Shown: in pieces, positions 8,237 to 16,136 of the stretch
How positions within the stretch are numbered: the stretch's first letter is position 1
How the letters are laid out: every line of letters starts with the position of its first letter
Origin: Catellatospora sichuanensis
GTDB lineage: Bacteria; Actinomycetota; Actinomycetes; Mycobacteriales; Micromonosporaceae
Reading direction: 5' to 3'
Assembly: GCF_007483665.1 (NCBI RefSeq)
Contig: NZ_VIQO01000055.1
Coordinates: 1-40,169 of the forward strand
Length of the DNA stretch: 40,169 nucleotides
Made by a program: the position numbers and the translations under genes
The notes under the pieces: generated by a model
What the model was told of the DNA's origin: nothing
Databases searched by the model: none
The model's input: only the letters and a program-made list of their open reading frames with translations

Positions 8237-8622
8237 GTGGACTCCTCGGTGGGGGTGCGGACGGTGGTCGCGATGAGCGCGTCGATGCTTTCGTCGTCCA
8301 GCCCGGCGGCGCGCGCCTTGGCCAGCCAGGTGCGCAGCTCTTCGCGCAGCGACTCGTGCGCGGCGAGCGACTGATCGGTCAGGGTGCGAGTGACGAACGT
8401 GCCCACTCCTGGCCGGGCGACGACCAGTCCCTGGTACTCGAGTTCTCGATACGCCTTGAAGACCGTGTTCGGGTTGATCGCCACCTTGGCGACGACCTCC
8501 TTGACGGTCGGCAGGCGGTCGCCCTCGACCAGCAGCCCCAGCCGCAGCGCCTGCCGCACCTGCTGGATCAGCTGCATGTAGGGGGCAACGCCGGAGCGGC
8601 CGTCGAGATGGAACTCAATCAC
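8233..8622 (-). CDS. GntR family regulator, YtrA subfamily
   Basis: A 129-residue DNA-binding protein. The winged helix is seen in PYMQLIQQVRQALRLGLL, GDRLPTVKEVVAKVAINPNTVFKAYRELEYQGLV and the wing PGVGTFV. Only a short helical tail follows, as in YtrA-type repressors that lack a large effector domain. It heads the ABC operon and very probably represses it. The GTG at 8622 is used; the ribosome-binding site is weak. Two adjacent dyads at 8639-8666 are its likely operator. Confidence 0.88.
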   Translation of the reverse strand: MIEFHLDGRSGVAPYMQLIQQVRQALRLGLLVEGDRLPTVKEVVAKVAINPNTVFKAYRELEYQGLVVARPGVGTFVTRTLTDQSLAAHESLREELRTWLAKARAAGLDDESIDALIATTVRTPTEEST

Positions 8623-8638
8623 CGTGACGTCTCATTTC

Positions 8639-8666
8639 ACTAGATGCCTAGTACTATAGGGATAGT
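8639..8666. promoter_or_regulatory. Tandem dyad operator of the YtrA-ABC operon
   Basis: Two perfect inverted repeats abut without a gap: ACTAG-atgc-CTAGT (8639-8652) and ACTAT-aggg-ATAGT (8653-8666). Each is 14 bp with 5-bp arms and a 4-nt centre. On the minus strand TATAGT (8652-8657) could be the -10 element, so a bound dimer would block the promoter. The site lies 17 bp upstream of the regulator start codon. Confidence 0.65.
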
Positions 8667-8754
8667 GCTGGGGCGCGCGTCAAGCCACTCAGGCCAACTT
8701 TCGGCTTCGCGACAGCCAAACTTTGTTGGTCGGCCAGGCGAATTCGGTACCGGC

Positions 8755-8879
8755 GGTCCGGCCACCAGAGTTGTCGCATGACGACGATCGTCCGCAACAT
8801 GGCTGACGACGGACGGCTCTGGCTGTCCGTCGGGGAACCGCTCACCGCGCAGAACCGCTACCGTTCATCGACCGAGTAG
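8755..8879 (+). other. Diverged copy of the VOC-gene leader with a 33-codon reading frame
   Basis: The stretch GTCCxGxCAxCAGAGTTG, then GCATGACGACGATC, matches the leader and first codons of the VOC gene at 29177 closely. It gives MTTIVRN, but the following codons (MADDGRLWLSVGEPL to a stop at 8879) do not resemble a VOC domain. CAGAGT lies 6 nt before the ATG at 8778, as in the other copy. It may be an old recombination scar or a real small gene of 33 residues; I cannot tell. Confidence 0.4.
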
Positions 8880-8883
8880 CTGG

Positions 8884-9075
8884 TTGGCCCGTAGGGTCGG
8901 TGCCGTTCGGGCCGACGTCACCGGCACGGACGCCGGCCTACTGAGGTGCGCTCCGAACTACGTCACCAGCTACGTACCGGACGCCCCGCCCGACCTGTGG
9001 CAGCGATACCTGGCCATCATCTTCGACGGCCTACGCCCAGAAACCCTCCCGCGCGGGACGGCCGCTTCGGCGAAC
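8884..9075 (+). pseudogene. Possible C-terminal remnant of a TetR family regulator
   Basis: In one frame the text VRADVTGTDAGLLRCAP is followed by PDAPPDLWQRYLAIIFDGLRPETLP. The WxRYLAxxxDGLRP pattern is common at the C-terminus of TetR/AcrR repressors. No helix-turn-helix is encoded upstream, so only a tail is left. The frame then runs on into apparently non-coding sequence before the hydrolase gene. Together with the preceding entry it explains most of the 8667-9155 gap. Confidence 0.4.
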
Positions 9076-9155
9076 CAGGCGACTCTGCACTCATCCCGAT
9101 CCGGTTGCCGAGGCTCACCGCCATGTTCAACGATGGCGCACGGCACGGGTGAGTC

Positions 9156-10436
9156 TCACCAGGGTGGAGCGTCGGGCAGGTAAGGCACGGCCGGTAGGGG
9201 CTGATCGCGCAGGAACGCGGTGACCGCCGCCCGGTATTGGTCGGGTCGGTCAGCGGAGATGTCATGTCCACCGCCGTCGATGGGCAACAGCACAGCGTTG
9301 GGCAGCAGGTCCCGGTACTCGCGGGCGACCTCCCAGGCCAGGTAGTCGCACTCGCCGCGCAGGATCAGCATCGGTGTGGTCACGGCGCGCAGGGCTGGCC
9401 GGGGATCGGCGATCTGGCGCGCGTCACGTGTCGTCATGGCGTTGACCCAAAAGCCGAATCCGGCCGGCGGTGCTTCGGTCGTTGTCGCGTCCGGCGAGTC
9501 CGGACAGCCGGGGTTCATGTCCAGTTCGCTGACAAAGGCCTGGTAGACACCGTCCATCACGCTGTCTGGCAGCAGCGTGTGCGCCGCGCGTGGGTCGGCG
9601 GCCGCAAGGAGCACCTGCGCCGCGGCAAAGCGGGTATGCCGGGCCAGCACGGCCTGCTGGTCCTGGCGGCCGCCGAGGGACAGATGCTCATTGCCCGCAA
9701 AGGCCGGAGACCAGATGGTGCCGGGGGAGGTGACGACAGCCCGCGCGACTCGATCGGGGTGCGCGGCGAGGTAGTTGGCGATCAGCTGGCTGCCCCACGA
9801 GCCTCCGATCAACACCACCTGGTTGGTACCGATGCCGGCCACGATTGCGTCCAGGTCGGCGACGTGGCGGGCTACCGTGTAGTCTGCGACGTCCGGCAGC
9901 CTGCTCGACAGTCCGGCACCGACCTGGTGGTATTCGTAGACGTCGAAACCTGCTGCGGCCATTGCCGGAGCCAGCGGGGACGGTCGGCCGGGCGGCGCGC
10001 CAGGACCGCCGTGGATCAGGATCACCGGGGTGGGCCGGGCGAGACCTGCGGCCGGGGTGTGCGTGTAGGCGATGCGCGATCCGGTGTGCAGATCCCAATA
10101 CCGGGTGTCGGTGGTCGCAGTCGAGGGCAGATAGCTCGGCGACGGCGCGAACAGCAACCCGCCGACCACGATCGCGGCGACGACGACGGTCGCGCCGGAG
10201 ACCGCGATCGGCAGCCAGCGCCGGAGTCCGTGGCCGGCCAGCAGGCGGGTGGCAAACCGGCCAAGAATCCACGTCGTCAACGCCAGTCCCAGTCCGGCCG
10301 CGAGCAGAGCAAGGCCGCGGCTGCCGGTCAGCGAAGCGGTCATGGTCAGCAGCAGGAGGCTGGCCAACAGTCCGATCAGGACGGCCGCGAACAGGAGCAG
10401 GGCGGCGAGGGCCACGCGCCAGATCCGGCGCGTCAC
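9156..10436 (-). CDS. Alpha/beta hydrolase with N-terminal transmembrane region
   Basis: A 426-residue protein. The first 130 residues hold about four membrane helices. The rest is an alpha/beta hydrolase with the oxyanion motif ILIHGGPGAPPG, nucleophile elbow GGSWGSQL, acid region RGECDYLAWE and catalytic histidine in DGGGHDIS. It resembles proline-iminopeptidase-like enzymes, but the substrate is unknown. The GTG at 10436 overlaps the stop of the RDD gene (GTGA); the frame is open upstream, yet that part runs inside the RDD gene. It is the last gene of the PadR operon and probably acts at the outer face of the membrane. Confidence 0.8.
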   Translation of the reverse strand: MTRRIWRVALAALLLFAAVLIGLLASLLLLTMTASLTGSRGLALLAAGLGLALTTWILGRFATRLLAGHGLRRWLPIAVSGATVVVAAIVVGGLLFAPSPSYLPSTATTDTRYWDLHTGSRIAYTHTPAAGLARPTPVILIHGGPGAPPGRPSPLAPAMAAAGFDVYEYHQVGAGLSSRLPDVADYTVARHVADLDAIVAGIGTNQVVLIGGSWGSQLIANYLAAHPDRVARAVVTSPGTIWSPAFAGNEHLSLGGRQDQQAVLARHTRFAAAQVLLAAADPRAAHTLLPDSVMDGVYQAFVSELDMNPGCPDSPDATTTEAPPAGFGFWVNAMTTRDARQIADPRPALRAVTTPMLILRGECDYLAWEVAREYRDLLPNAVLLPIDGGGHDISADRPDQYRAAVTAFLRDQPLPAVPYLPDAPPW

Positions 10437-11131
10437 AGGGTCCCCCGCCGCACGGTGACGACTCTGGCCACGACGAGGTGATCGAGCATGCGGCGGCGTC
10501 TGCCGGTCAGGAAGGGCAGCCAGTCCAACCAGGCGACCGGCCCAAGCAGGAAGCTGGTACGGCGGACGACGGCCGGTCCCAGCCGCAGCAGCAGCCCTGT
10601 CTCGCTGAGAGTTCGCAGCGCGGCGAGGCGCTTTCCGGGAGTGGTGCCGGTCCGACTCTCCAGGACGGCCAGCCCGACGATCGACCAGGCCAGCGCGAGT
10701 GGCATGGCAATCCGCTGGATCCAACCGGGATCGTCGTGGATGCAGCCGGCGGCCGGCATGGTGGACACGCACACCCCGCCGACCTGTAGATGGACGAAGG
10801 GCGGGAAGGCCAGGGTGAAGCTGTCGCGGGCCAGGCCCTGGACGGCGATCGCGACCGCGACGGCCAGCAGGGGCAGGTTGTCGACCAGGGCAGCGCCGAT
10901 CCGCCGGGCGAACCTGGCTTCGGCCGAGAACTGTGACGGCGCGAAAGCCACGGCAGCCTGGTGCGGGTCGCCCAGCCGACGCAGTGCCTCATCCAGCTCA
11001 CCCGCCTCGGCGGCGTCCATCAGATGCTCGACCAGTTCGGCGCGGCGCTGTTCCCGTTCGGCGGCGGATCCCGGCAGGTGCCGCGCAAAGGCACCGGCGA
11101 ATTCGCTGATTCGTCTCTGGTCGGCGATCAC
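10433..11131 (-). CDS. HAAS (permease prefix) plus RDD domain membrane protein
   Basis: A 232-residue protein. Residues 1-65 form a helical HAAS/permease-prefix-like domain (ELVEHLMDAAEAGELDEALRRLGDP). This domain often pairs with PadR regulators. An RDD-type membrane domain follows, with FARRIGAALVDNLP opening the first helix and TGTTPGKRLAALRT before the last ones. The GTG start overlaps the padR stop and the gene's own stop overlaps the hydrolase GTG. The arrangement suggests a PadR-controlled envelope function. Transport activity is unproven for RDD proteins in general. Confidence 0.75.
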   Translation of the reverse strand: MIADQRRISEFAGAFARHLPGSAAEREQRRAELVEHLMDAAEAGELDEALRRLGDPHQAAVAFAPSQFSAEARFARRIGAALVDNLPLLAVAVAIAVQGLARDSFTLAFPPFVHLQVGGVCVSTMPAAGCIHDDPGWIQRIAMPLALAWSIVGLAVLESRTGTTPGKRLAALRTLSETGLLLRLGPAVVRRTSFLLGPVAWLDWLPFLTGRRRRMLDHLVVARVVTVRRGTL

Positions 11132-11529
11132 GGTGCCTCCTCGGCGGGCGGGTCGGTCAACCGGGCGTCATCCAGCGTGTGGAGCAGCTGCTGCATGCCG
11201 TTCACCAGGTCCGTCCATTCGGTCCTCAGCATTTGCAGGTGCCCCCGGCCGCCGGCGGTGATGGCGTAGTACTTGCGCGGCCGGGTCCGACCCACCGCCT
11301 CCCAGCTGGCGGTGATCTGGCCGGTGTCCTCCAACCGATGTAGCAGCGGGTACAGCGTGCCCTCCTTGACCTCCAGGCGGCCGGCGCCGGCCTGTTCGAC
11401 AAGTTTGAGCAGCTCGTAGCCGTAGCAGCGGCCCGTGTTCAGGATGGAGAGCACGACCAGTTCGACGGTGCCACGGGCCAGCTCCCGGCGCAGTCGGCTG
11501 ACCGAGGCTGTTCCCGTGAGCTCCGACAC
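11128..11529 (-). CDS. PadR family transcriptional regulator
   Basis: A 133-residue regulator. The winged helix is seen in LARGTVELVVLSILNTGRCYGYELLKLVEQ, VKEGTLYPLLHRLEDTGQI and the wing RPRKYYAITAGG. A C-terminal helix (LRTEWTDLVNGMQQLL) is for dimerisation. The GTG at 11529 lies 12 bp from a large palindrome (11542-11576) that is probably its operator. It is the first gene of an operon with the HAAS-RDD and hydrolase genes, joined by 4-bp overlaps, and so likely autoregulates the operon. The ligand is unknown. Confidence 0.88.
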   Translation of the reverse strand: MSELTGTASVSRLRRELARGTVELVVLSILNTGRCYGYELLKLVEQAGAGRLEVKEGTLYPLLHRLEDTGQITASWEAVGRTRPRKYYAITAGGRGHLQMLRTEWTDLVNGMQQLLHTLDDARLTDPPAEEAP

Positions 11530-11541
11530 GCGAACAATGTA

Positions 11542-11576
11542 TAACCCGATACCTTGTCATACAAGGTATCGGGTTA
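11542..11576. promoter_or_regulatory. 35-bp palindromic operator upstream of padR
   Basis: TAACCCGATACCTTGT and ACAAGGTATCGGGTTA are perfect 16-bp arms around CAT. On the minus strand the right-hand flank continues TATACA, 8 nt before the GTG start, so a -10 element overlaps or abuts the palindrome. A rho-independent terminator is less likely because the upstream gene is on the other side and the arms are only moderately GC-rich. Confidence 0.65.
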
Positions 11577-11891
11577 GAAGGCCAGGCGTACGTCTACCAC
11601 GTCGTCGCCGGCGTCAACCCGGCGACGCACCGAAACGGCACGGCTGGCTCGGCTCGACCATGCCCGATGAGCCCGACGGAAACGTGACGAACCAGGAACC
11701 GGTCTGCACTCCCACCTGATGCCCGCGAACCGGGACTCGCGACCCGCGATCTGGCTACAATTGCGGCGGCTGCCAGGAAGCCACCGGTCCGCGGGAATGG
11801 GCACAGCCCACCTGGCGTGTGCATCATGTGTCACGAGCGCTCTCCTTTCGACCTGACCAAGCGGACATCAGGCAGACGAGAGGAGGCCATT
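11577..11891. other. Intergenic region with one interspersed repeat unit
   Basis: No coding sequence is supported in this 315-bp stretch. It holds one unit of the interspersed repeat TGACGAACCAGGAACCGGTC at 11685-11704 and, at the right end, the strong AGGAGG ribosome-binding site of the ankyrin gene (11881-11886). Confidence 0.5.
11685..11704 (+). repeat. Interspersed repeat unit, copy 1
   Basis: TGACGAACCAGGAACCGGTC. The consensus TGACGAACCARGAACCGRTC recurs at 13565-13584 and 26655-26674 in the same direction and at 13524-13543 and 28723-28742 inverted. All copies lie between genes or at gene breakpoints. Confidence 0.65.
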
Positions 11892-13427
11892 GTGCCGATC
11901 CTGGGCATGCCCGACCATCCGCACGTCGAAAGCTTCCGCCGGCAGGCCCGTGCCCTGCAGCGAGCCGTTCGTGCCGGCGAACCCGACGCCGTCGCGCGGC
12001 TGGCCCGACACCATCCGGGTGCAGTGCCCGACGACGCCAGCGGCTTGCAGCTCAGCGCCGCGCAGTTGGTCGTCGCCCGCGAATACGGGTTCGCCAGCTG
12101 GCCTCGGCTTACGCGATACCTGCAAACCGTGGCCGACCACGGCTGGAACACTGCGCTCGGTGCGGCACCGGTGAACGACCCGGCGGAGGAGTTCTGCCGC
12201 CTCGCCTGCCTGACGTACAGCCGCGAAGACGGGCCGGCGCGATGGGCGCAGGCCCGGCAACTTCTGGTTCAGCATCCCGACCTGACCACGGGAAACATCT
12301 GGGCCGCCGCCGCGGCTGCCCGCCCGGACGACGTCGACCGGCTGCTCGCCGAGCAACCGCGGCGGGTAGCCGAGCGGGGTGGCCCCTTCCGGTGGCGGCC
12401 GCTGTACTACCTCGTCTACTCGCGATTCGACCCAGCCGTGCCGGCCGAGCGTGTGCTCGCAGTCGCCCGACAGCTGCTCGACGTCGGCGCCGACCCCAAC
12501 GACGGCTACCTCTTTGACGCCCTACCGTCACCGTTCACTTTGCTGACCGGGGTGTTCGGCCACGGCGAGCTGGGCCGGCGGCGCCAGCCCCGCCACCCGC
12601 ACTGGCAGACGTTGGGCCGGCTGCTGCTTGACGCGGGCGCCGACCCCAACGATGCCCAGACCCTGTACAACCGGATGTTCGAGCCCGACAACTCGCACCT
12701 GGAGCTGCTGTTCGAATACGGGCTCGGCACCGGCGACGGCGGCCAGTGGAAGAACCGGATCCCGGACCTGGACACGCCCGCGCAGATGCTGCGCATCCAG
12801 CTGCGCTGGGCGGTCGAGCACCACCAGCCCGCCCGGGTGCGGCTACTGGTCGAGCACGGCGTCGACTTCCGCTCGCCGTTCGAGGGGGACGGGCCCTCGT
12901 GGAGTCCAGGCGACGGCCGGACGCCGGTCGAGCTGGCCCAGGCCTACGGCGACACCGAGATCGCCGACTACCTCCTCGCGCAGGGCGCCGCGCCGCTCGG
13001 CCCCGACCCGGTACGCGAGCTGATCGCCGCGGCGTTCCGCGCCGACCGGTCCACCCTGGACCGGGTCCGCGCCGCGCATCCCGACGCCGTGGCCCAAGCC
13101 CGCCGCAGCCGCCCCGGGCTCATCGTCTGGGCCGCGACCCAGGCGCCCATCGAGACGGTCACGTTGCTCGCTGACCTCGGCTTCGACGTGAACGCATACG
13201 GGCGCGGCGATGCCCCGGTCGAAGAGGCTTGGGAGACGGCGCTGCACCACAGCGCGGTGAACGGGAACGTCGAGCTCACCCGCCGGCTGCTGGACCTGGG
13301 TGCTGACCCCGACCTCCGCGACCGGCGCTTCGACGCGACTCCGCTCGACTGGGCCAGGCACTTCGACCGACAGTCGACCGCCGCACTGCTCGAACCTGTC
13401 ACGGCACCCCCACCGAACGGCGCATGA
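11892..13427 (+). CDS. Ankyrin repeat protein
   Basis: A 511-residue cytosolic protein. The N-terminal helical part (ESFRRQARALQRAVRAGEPDAVARLARHHP, then AQLVVAREYGFASWPRL) is characteristic of a class of actinobacterial ankyrin proteins. Repeats follow, marked by LLDVGADPNDG, LLLDAGADPNDAQ, LLVEHGVDFRSP, YLLAQGAAPLGPDP, LADLGFDVNAYG and RLLDLGADPDLRDRRFDATPLDWA. Such domains bind protein partners; no enzymatic domain is attached. GTG 11892 is chosen because AGGAGG lies 5 nt upstream; in-frame codons further left have no such support. Confidence 0.85.
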   Translation: MPILGMPDHPHVESFRRQARALQRAVRAGEPDAVARLARHHPGAVPDDASGLQLSAAQLVVAREYGFASWPRLTRYLQTVADHGWNTALGAAPVNDPAEEFCRLACLTYSREDGPARWAQARQLLVQHPDLTTGNIWAAAAAARPDDVDRLLAEQPRRVAERGGPFRWRPLYYLVYSRFDPAVPAERVLAVARQLLDVGADPNDGYLFDALPSPFTLLTGVFGHGELGRRRQPRHPHWQTLGRLLLDAGADPNDAQTLYNRMFEPDNSHLELLFEYGLGTGDGGQWKNRIPDLDTPAQMLRIQLRWAVEHHQPARVRLLVEHGVDFRSPFEGDGPSWSPGDGRTPVELAQAYGDTEIADYLLAQGAAPLGPDPVRELIAAAFRADRSTLDRVRAAHPDAVAQARRSRPGLIVWAATQAPIETVTLLADLGFDVNAYGRGDAPVEEAWETALHHSAVNGNVELTRRLLDLGADPDLRDRRFDATPLDWARHFDRQSTAALLEPVTAPPPNGA

Positions 13428-13802
13428 GTGCGGCCGGGACGACGGCAGTCCGCAGTCGCCCAGCGCCTCCTTGTGCAGGGCACTGACATCGGCGAACCGA
13501 CCGGCCCAGGCCCGGTCGTCGGCGATCGGTTCTTGGTTCGTCCCACGGTTGCCTGAGGGGCAGTTGGCGAACCAGGAACCGGTCGTCGTCTTCATCTCGA
13601 TGTAATGCCAACCGACCGAACTCATGACGAGAAGGTCGAGCGGCTGACGGACATCGGCGCGACCGAGCATGTCCAGCGCGTCTGCTCGTAGCGGCTCTCC
13701 CTACAAGATCACGCGTGGGTGACCGATACACACCGTCGCCGATGGCGTCGATGAGCTGCGCGTTGGCCAGGGATCGTGCGGGGTGCGCATGGCGATCGCC
13801 TG
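13428..13802. other. Gene-free stretch with a hairpin repeat pair
   Basis: No gene is supported between the ankyrin and sigma-factor genes. The region carries the head-to-head repeat pair at 13524-13584. Minus-strand text just beyond it (LDLLVMSSVGWHYIEMK, about 13590-13650) looks weakly protein-like but is too short to assign. Confidence 0.45.
13524..13584. repeat. Interspersed repeat, inverted pair forming a hairpin (copies 2 and 3)
   Basis: GATCGGTTCTTGGTTCGTC on the left and GGCGAACCAGGAACCGGTC on the right are near-complementary (three mismatches in 19). The centre contains TGCC...GGCA, so the whole 61 bp can fold into one long hairpin. The right half, starting GAGGGGCA, matches the sequence at the truncated VOC copy (26644-26674) over about 30 bp. 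This looks like a full-length unit of a small palindromic repeat family. Confidence 0.6.
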
Positions 13803-13808
13803 TAGTCT
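13803..13808 (+). promoter_or_regulatory. -10 element (TAGTCT) of the leaderless ECF41 gene
   Basis: TAGTCT matches TANNNT and stands 7 nt before GTG 13816. The same hexamer with the same spacing precedes the antitoxin gene at 37697. Confidence 0.5.
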
Positions 13809-13815
13809 GCGAGGC

Positions 13816-14658
13816 GTGTGCGTCTTCGAGGAGCGTCGGGGGCTGCTTCAGGCAGTGGCATATCGAGTGCTCGGAACGGTCACCGACGCCGAGGACATCG
13901 TCCAGGAGGCGTGGCTGCGGTGGAATGGCGTCGACGCCGACAAGGTCGACGATCCGACGGCATACCTGGTGAAGGTGACCACACGGCTGGCGATCGACCG
14001 GCTGCGCAGCGCACAGGCTCAGCGCGTGTCCTATGTGGGTCCGTGGCTGCCGGAGCCGATGCTGACCAGCGGCGATGTCGCCGACAACGTGACTCTCGCC
14101 GACACGGTCTCGTCAGCGATGTTGCTTGTGCTGGAGACGCTGTCCCCGCTGGAACGAGCGGTGTTCGTGCTGCGTGAGGCGTTCGGATACTCGCACGCCG
14201 AGATCGCCGGCATCCTCGATCGCAGCGAAGACGCGGTGCGCCAGACCGCGATGCGTGCCCGCGACCACGTGGCAGCCAAGCACCGCAAGTACGACACCGA
14301 TCCCATGACCCGACGCCGGGCAGCCGAGTTCTTCATGGATGCCTGTGCCGGTGGCGACCTCGCCACGCTGATGGGCATCCTGGCCCCGGACGTCTCGCTG
14401 GTATGCGACGGCGGCGGGCTCGCCCCAGCCCCGCGTAGGGCTGTTCGCGGCATGGAGCTGGTGGCCCGCGCGCTGGTCACGTTCGCCGGCCGGATGCCGG
14501 AGGACCCGAGTGTCGAGCTCGCCGAAGTGAACGGCGGCCCGGCGATCATCGTCCGGTCCGGTCAGACGCCCGCCGCGGTCATCATGTTGCACCTGGTGGA
14601 TGGGGTGGTTGAGGAGATTCACCTGGTCAGCAACCCGGAGAAGTTGGGTGCTTTATGA
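13816..14658 (+). CDS. sigJ: ECF41 family RNA polymerase sigma factor (SigJ-like)
   Basis: A 280-residue sigma factor. Region 2 is FEERRGLLQAVAYRVLG to DAEDIVQEAWLRW, and region 4 is LSPLERAVFVLREAFGYSHAEIAGIL to AVRQTAMRARDHV. The C-terminal SnoaL-like extension carries the ECF41 marks DGGG and NPEKL. In this family the extension modulates activity in place of an anti-sigma factor, and targets are usually adjacent oxidoreductase or carboxymuconolactone-decarboxylase-like genes. That fits the FAD oxidoreductase 49 bp downstream. The start is set at GTG 13816 by the TAGTCT element; the frame is open to 13783. Confidence 0.88.
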   Translation: MCVFEERRGLLQAVAYRVLGTVTDAEDIVQEAWLRWNGVDADKVDDPTAYLVKVTTRLAIDRLRSAQAQRVSYVGPWLPEPMLTSGDVADNVTLADTVSSAMLLVLETLSPLERAVFVLREAFGYSHAEIAGILDRSEDAVRQTAMRARDHVAAKHRKYDTDPMTRRRAAEFFMDACAGGDLATLMGILAPDVSLVCDGGGLAPAPRRAVRGMELVARALVTFAGRMPEDPSVELAEVNGGPAIIVRSGQTPAAVIMLHLVDGVVEEIHLVSNPEKLGAL

Positions 14659-14707
14659 CGACAGTCACACCGGCTCACGTCTGAGAAGGCTGGCCCGTCC
14701 TTGGGGC

Positions 14708-15829
14708 ATGACTGACATCCTCGTTCTCGGCGCCGGTTACACCGGCATGATGGCCGCCCTCGGCATAGCCCGGCGCAGCAAGACTGCGCGCGTCACCCTG
14801 CTCAACCCGAGCACCCGGTTCACCGAGCGCCTCCGGCAGCACCAGGTCGCCGCCGGCCAGGAACTCGGTAACCACCAGATCCCGCAGCTGGTCGAGCCCG
14901 CCGGTGTCCGGTTCGTCAAGGGCTGGGCCGCCGGTATCGACACCCAGCGCCGCCGCGTCGTCCTCAGCGACGGTCGCGACCTTCCCTACGACACGCTCGT
15001 CTACGCGATCGGCAGCAGCACCCAGGCCGTGAATTACGCCTTCACCATCGACGACCCACAGCTCGCGGCCCATCTGCGCGACCACCCCACCGGCGTTCTC
15101 ACGGTATGCGGGGCCGGCCTGACCGGGATCGAAGCGGCGACCGAGGTCGCGGAGGCATACCCTCGGATGCGGGTGCGTCTGATCAGCCGCGGTGAGCCCG
15201 GGTCGATGATGGGCCCGAAGGCTCGCGCCCACCTGATGCGGGCCCTCGACCGGCTCGACATCGAGGTGCGCACCGGTGTGAACGTCACCAAGGTGCTGCC
15301 CGACGCGATCGAGCTGGACGGCAGCGAGCTGGTCGGCACCGACGGGACCTTGTGGACCACCGGCGTGCGGGTCGCCCCGCTGGCTGCCCAGGCCGGGATC
15401 ACCACCGACGACACCGGCCGCGTCGTGGTCGACTCGACCCTGCGCTCGGTGTCGCACCCGGAGATTTATGCGATCGGCGACGCGGCGGCGATCCGTCAGT
15501 CGTACGGGGTGATCCACGGGACATGCCAGAGCGGCATACCGACCGCGGCACACACTGCCGAATCGATCGCACGGCAGCTTCGCGGCAAGGCGCCCCAGCC
15601 GTTCCGGTTCGGCTACCTCCACCAGCCGGTGTCGCTGGGCCGCAAGGACGCTGTCATCCAGTTCACCTACGCCGACGACACCCCGCGCCGCTGGTACCTC
15701 AAAGGCATGGCCGCGATCATGTACAAAGAGGCAGTGAGCAGCAGCCCGCTGACGTTCTACCGGTCGCGGATGGCGATCCCGGCCCGGATGACCGGCCTGA
15801 CCGGCGGCCGCCGCAACCGCCTTGCCTAG
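14708..15829 (+). CDS. NAD(P)/FAD-dependent oxidoreductase
   Basis: A 373-residue flavoprotein of the type II NADH dehydrogenase-like superfamily. The FAD site is ILVLGAGYTGMMAALGIAR at the N-terminus, and the second dinucleotide fold is LTVCGAGLTGIEAATEVAE near residue 135. The FAD-closing motif EIYAIGDAAAI lies near residue 255. The end is basic (GGRRNRLA) without a membrane anchor motif that I can identify. It follows the ECF41 gene and is the expected target of that sigma factor. The electron acceptor is unknown. Confidence 0.85.
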   Translation: MTDILVLGAGYTGMMAALGIARRSKTARVTLLNPSTRFTERLRQHQVAAGQELGNHQIPQLVEPAGVRFVKGWAAGIDTQRRRVVLSDGRDLPYDTLVYAIGSSTQAVNYAFTIDDPQLAAHLRDHPTGVLTVCGAGLTGIEAATEVAEAYPRMRVRLISRGEPGSMMGPKARAHLMRALDRLDIEVRTGVNVTKVLPDAIELDGSELVGTDGTLWTTGVRVAPLAAQAGITTDDTGRVVVDSTLRSVSHPEIYAIGDAAAIRQSYGVIHGTCQSGIPTAAHTAESIARQLRGKAPQPFRFGYLHQPVSLGRKDAVIQFTYADDTPRRWYLKGMAAIMYKEAVSSSPLTFYRSRMAIPARMTGLTGGRRNRLA

Positions 15830-16121
15830 CCCGGCGTTCCGCCCTTCGCGGGCTTCGTCCACGCCGGACGGATGCCAGGGCCGTTATAGGCTTGATGCCT
15901 GATTTCGCGGCGATGTCGCCGACGCTGAGTTCACCGCCGGCAGCGAACGCCATCAGGACCCGATGACGGCCTACGCTGGCCAGAGCTGGCGTACGGGCTG
16001 GTCAAGTAGCTGGTCGCGGTCGGCGGAGTTTTCGTCATGCGGTCACGGCGTCTGCCGGTCCGGGTCCGCTGATCCCTGCCGGCACGGATCGGCCGTGTCA
16101 TGGTGGCCCGGCCGACGAGCA
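15830..16121. other. Intergenic region with a possible helix-turn-helix remnant
   Basis: No complete gene is visible. On the minus strand, 15891-15974 reads GRHRVLMAFAAGGELSVGDIAAKSGI. This resembles the first helices of an IclR-type winged helix, but it stops there. It may be a decayed regulator; the match is short and uncertain. Confidence 0.35.
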
Positions 16122-16134
16122 GTAGCATTGCTAC
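16122..16134. promoter_or_regulatory. PadR operator candidate overlapping the -10 element
   Basis: GTAGCATTGCTAC is a perfect 13-bp palindrome (6-bp arms, central T). It contains TAGCAT (16123-16128), a TANNNT -10 element 8 nt before ATG 16137. Two further sites fitting GTAGYRWYGCTAC lie upstream of the DUF2306-like gene at 17677-17704. Confidence 0.65.
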
Positions 16135-16136
16135 GT

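Noticed and set aside
10437..10772. N-terminal extension of the alpha/beta hydrolase frame
   Set aside because: It lies within the RDD gene in another frame, and the GTGA overlap at 10433-10436 gives a clear start.
13590..13662. Minus-strand text LDLLVMSSVGWHYIEMK that recalls a NERD/PglW-type nuclease start
   Set aside because: Only about 25 residues, running into the interspersed repeat; no other part of a BREX or NERD protein is nearby.
14660..14707. A GTCACA...CGTC pair before the FAD oxidoreductase, considered as an ECF41 promoter
   Set aside because: The spacing is 8 nt rather than the roughly 16 nt expected between the two elements.
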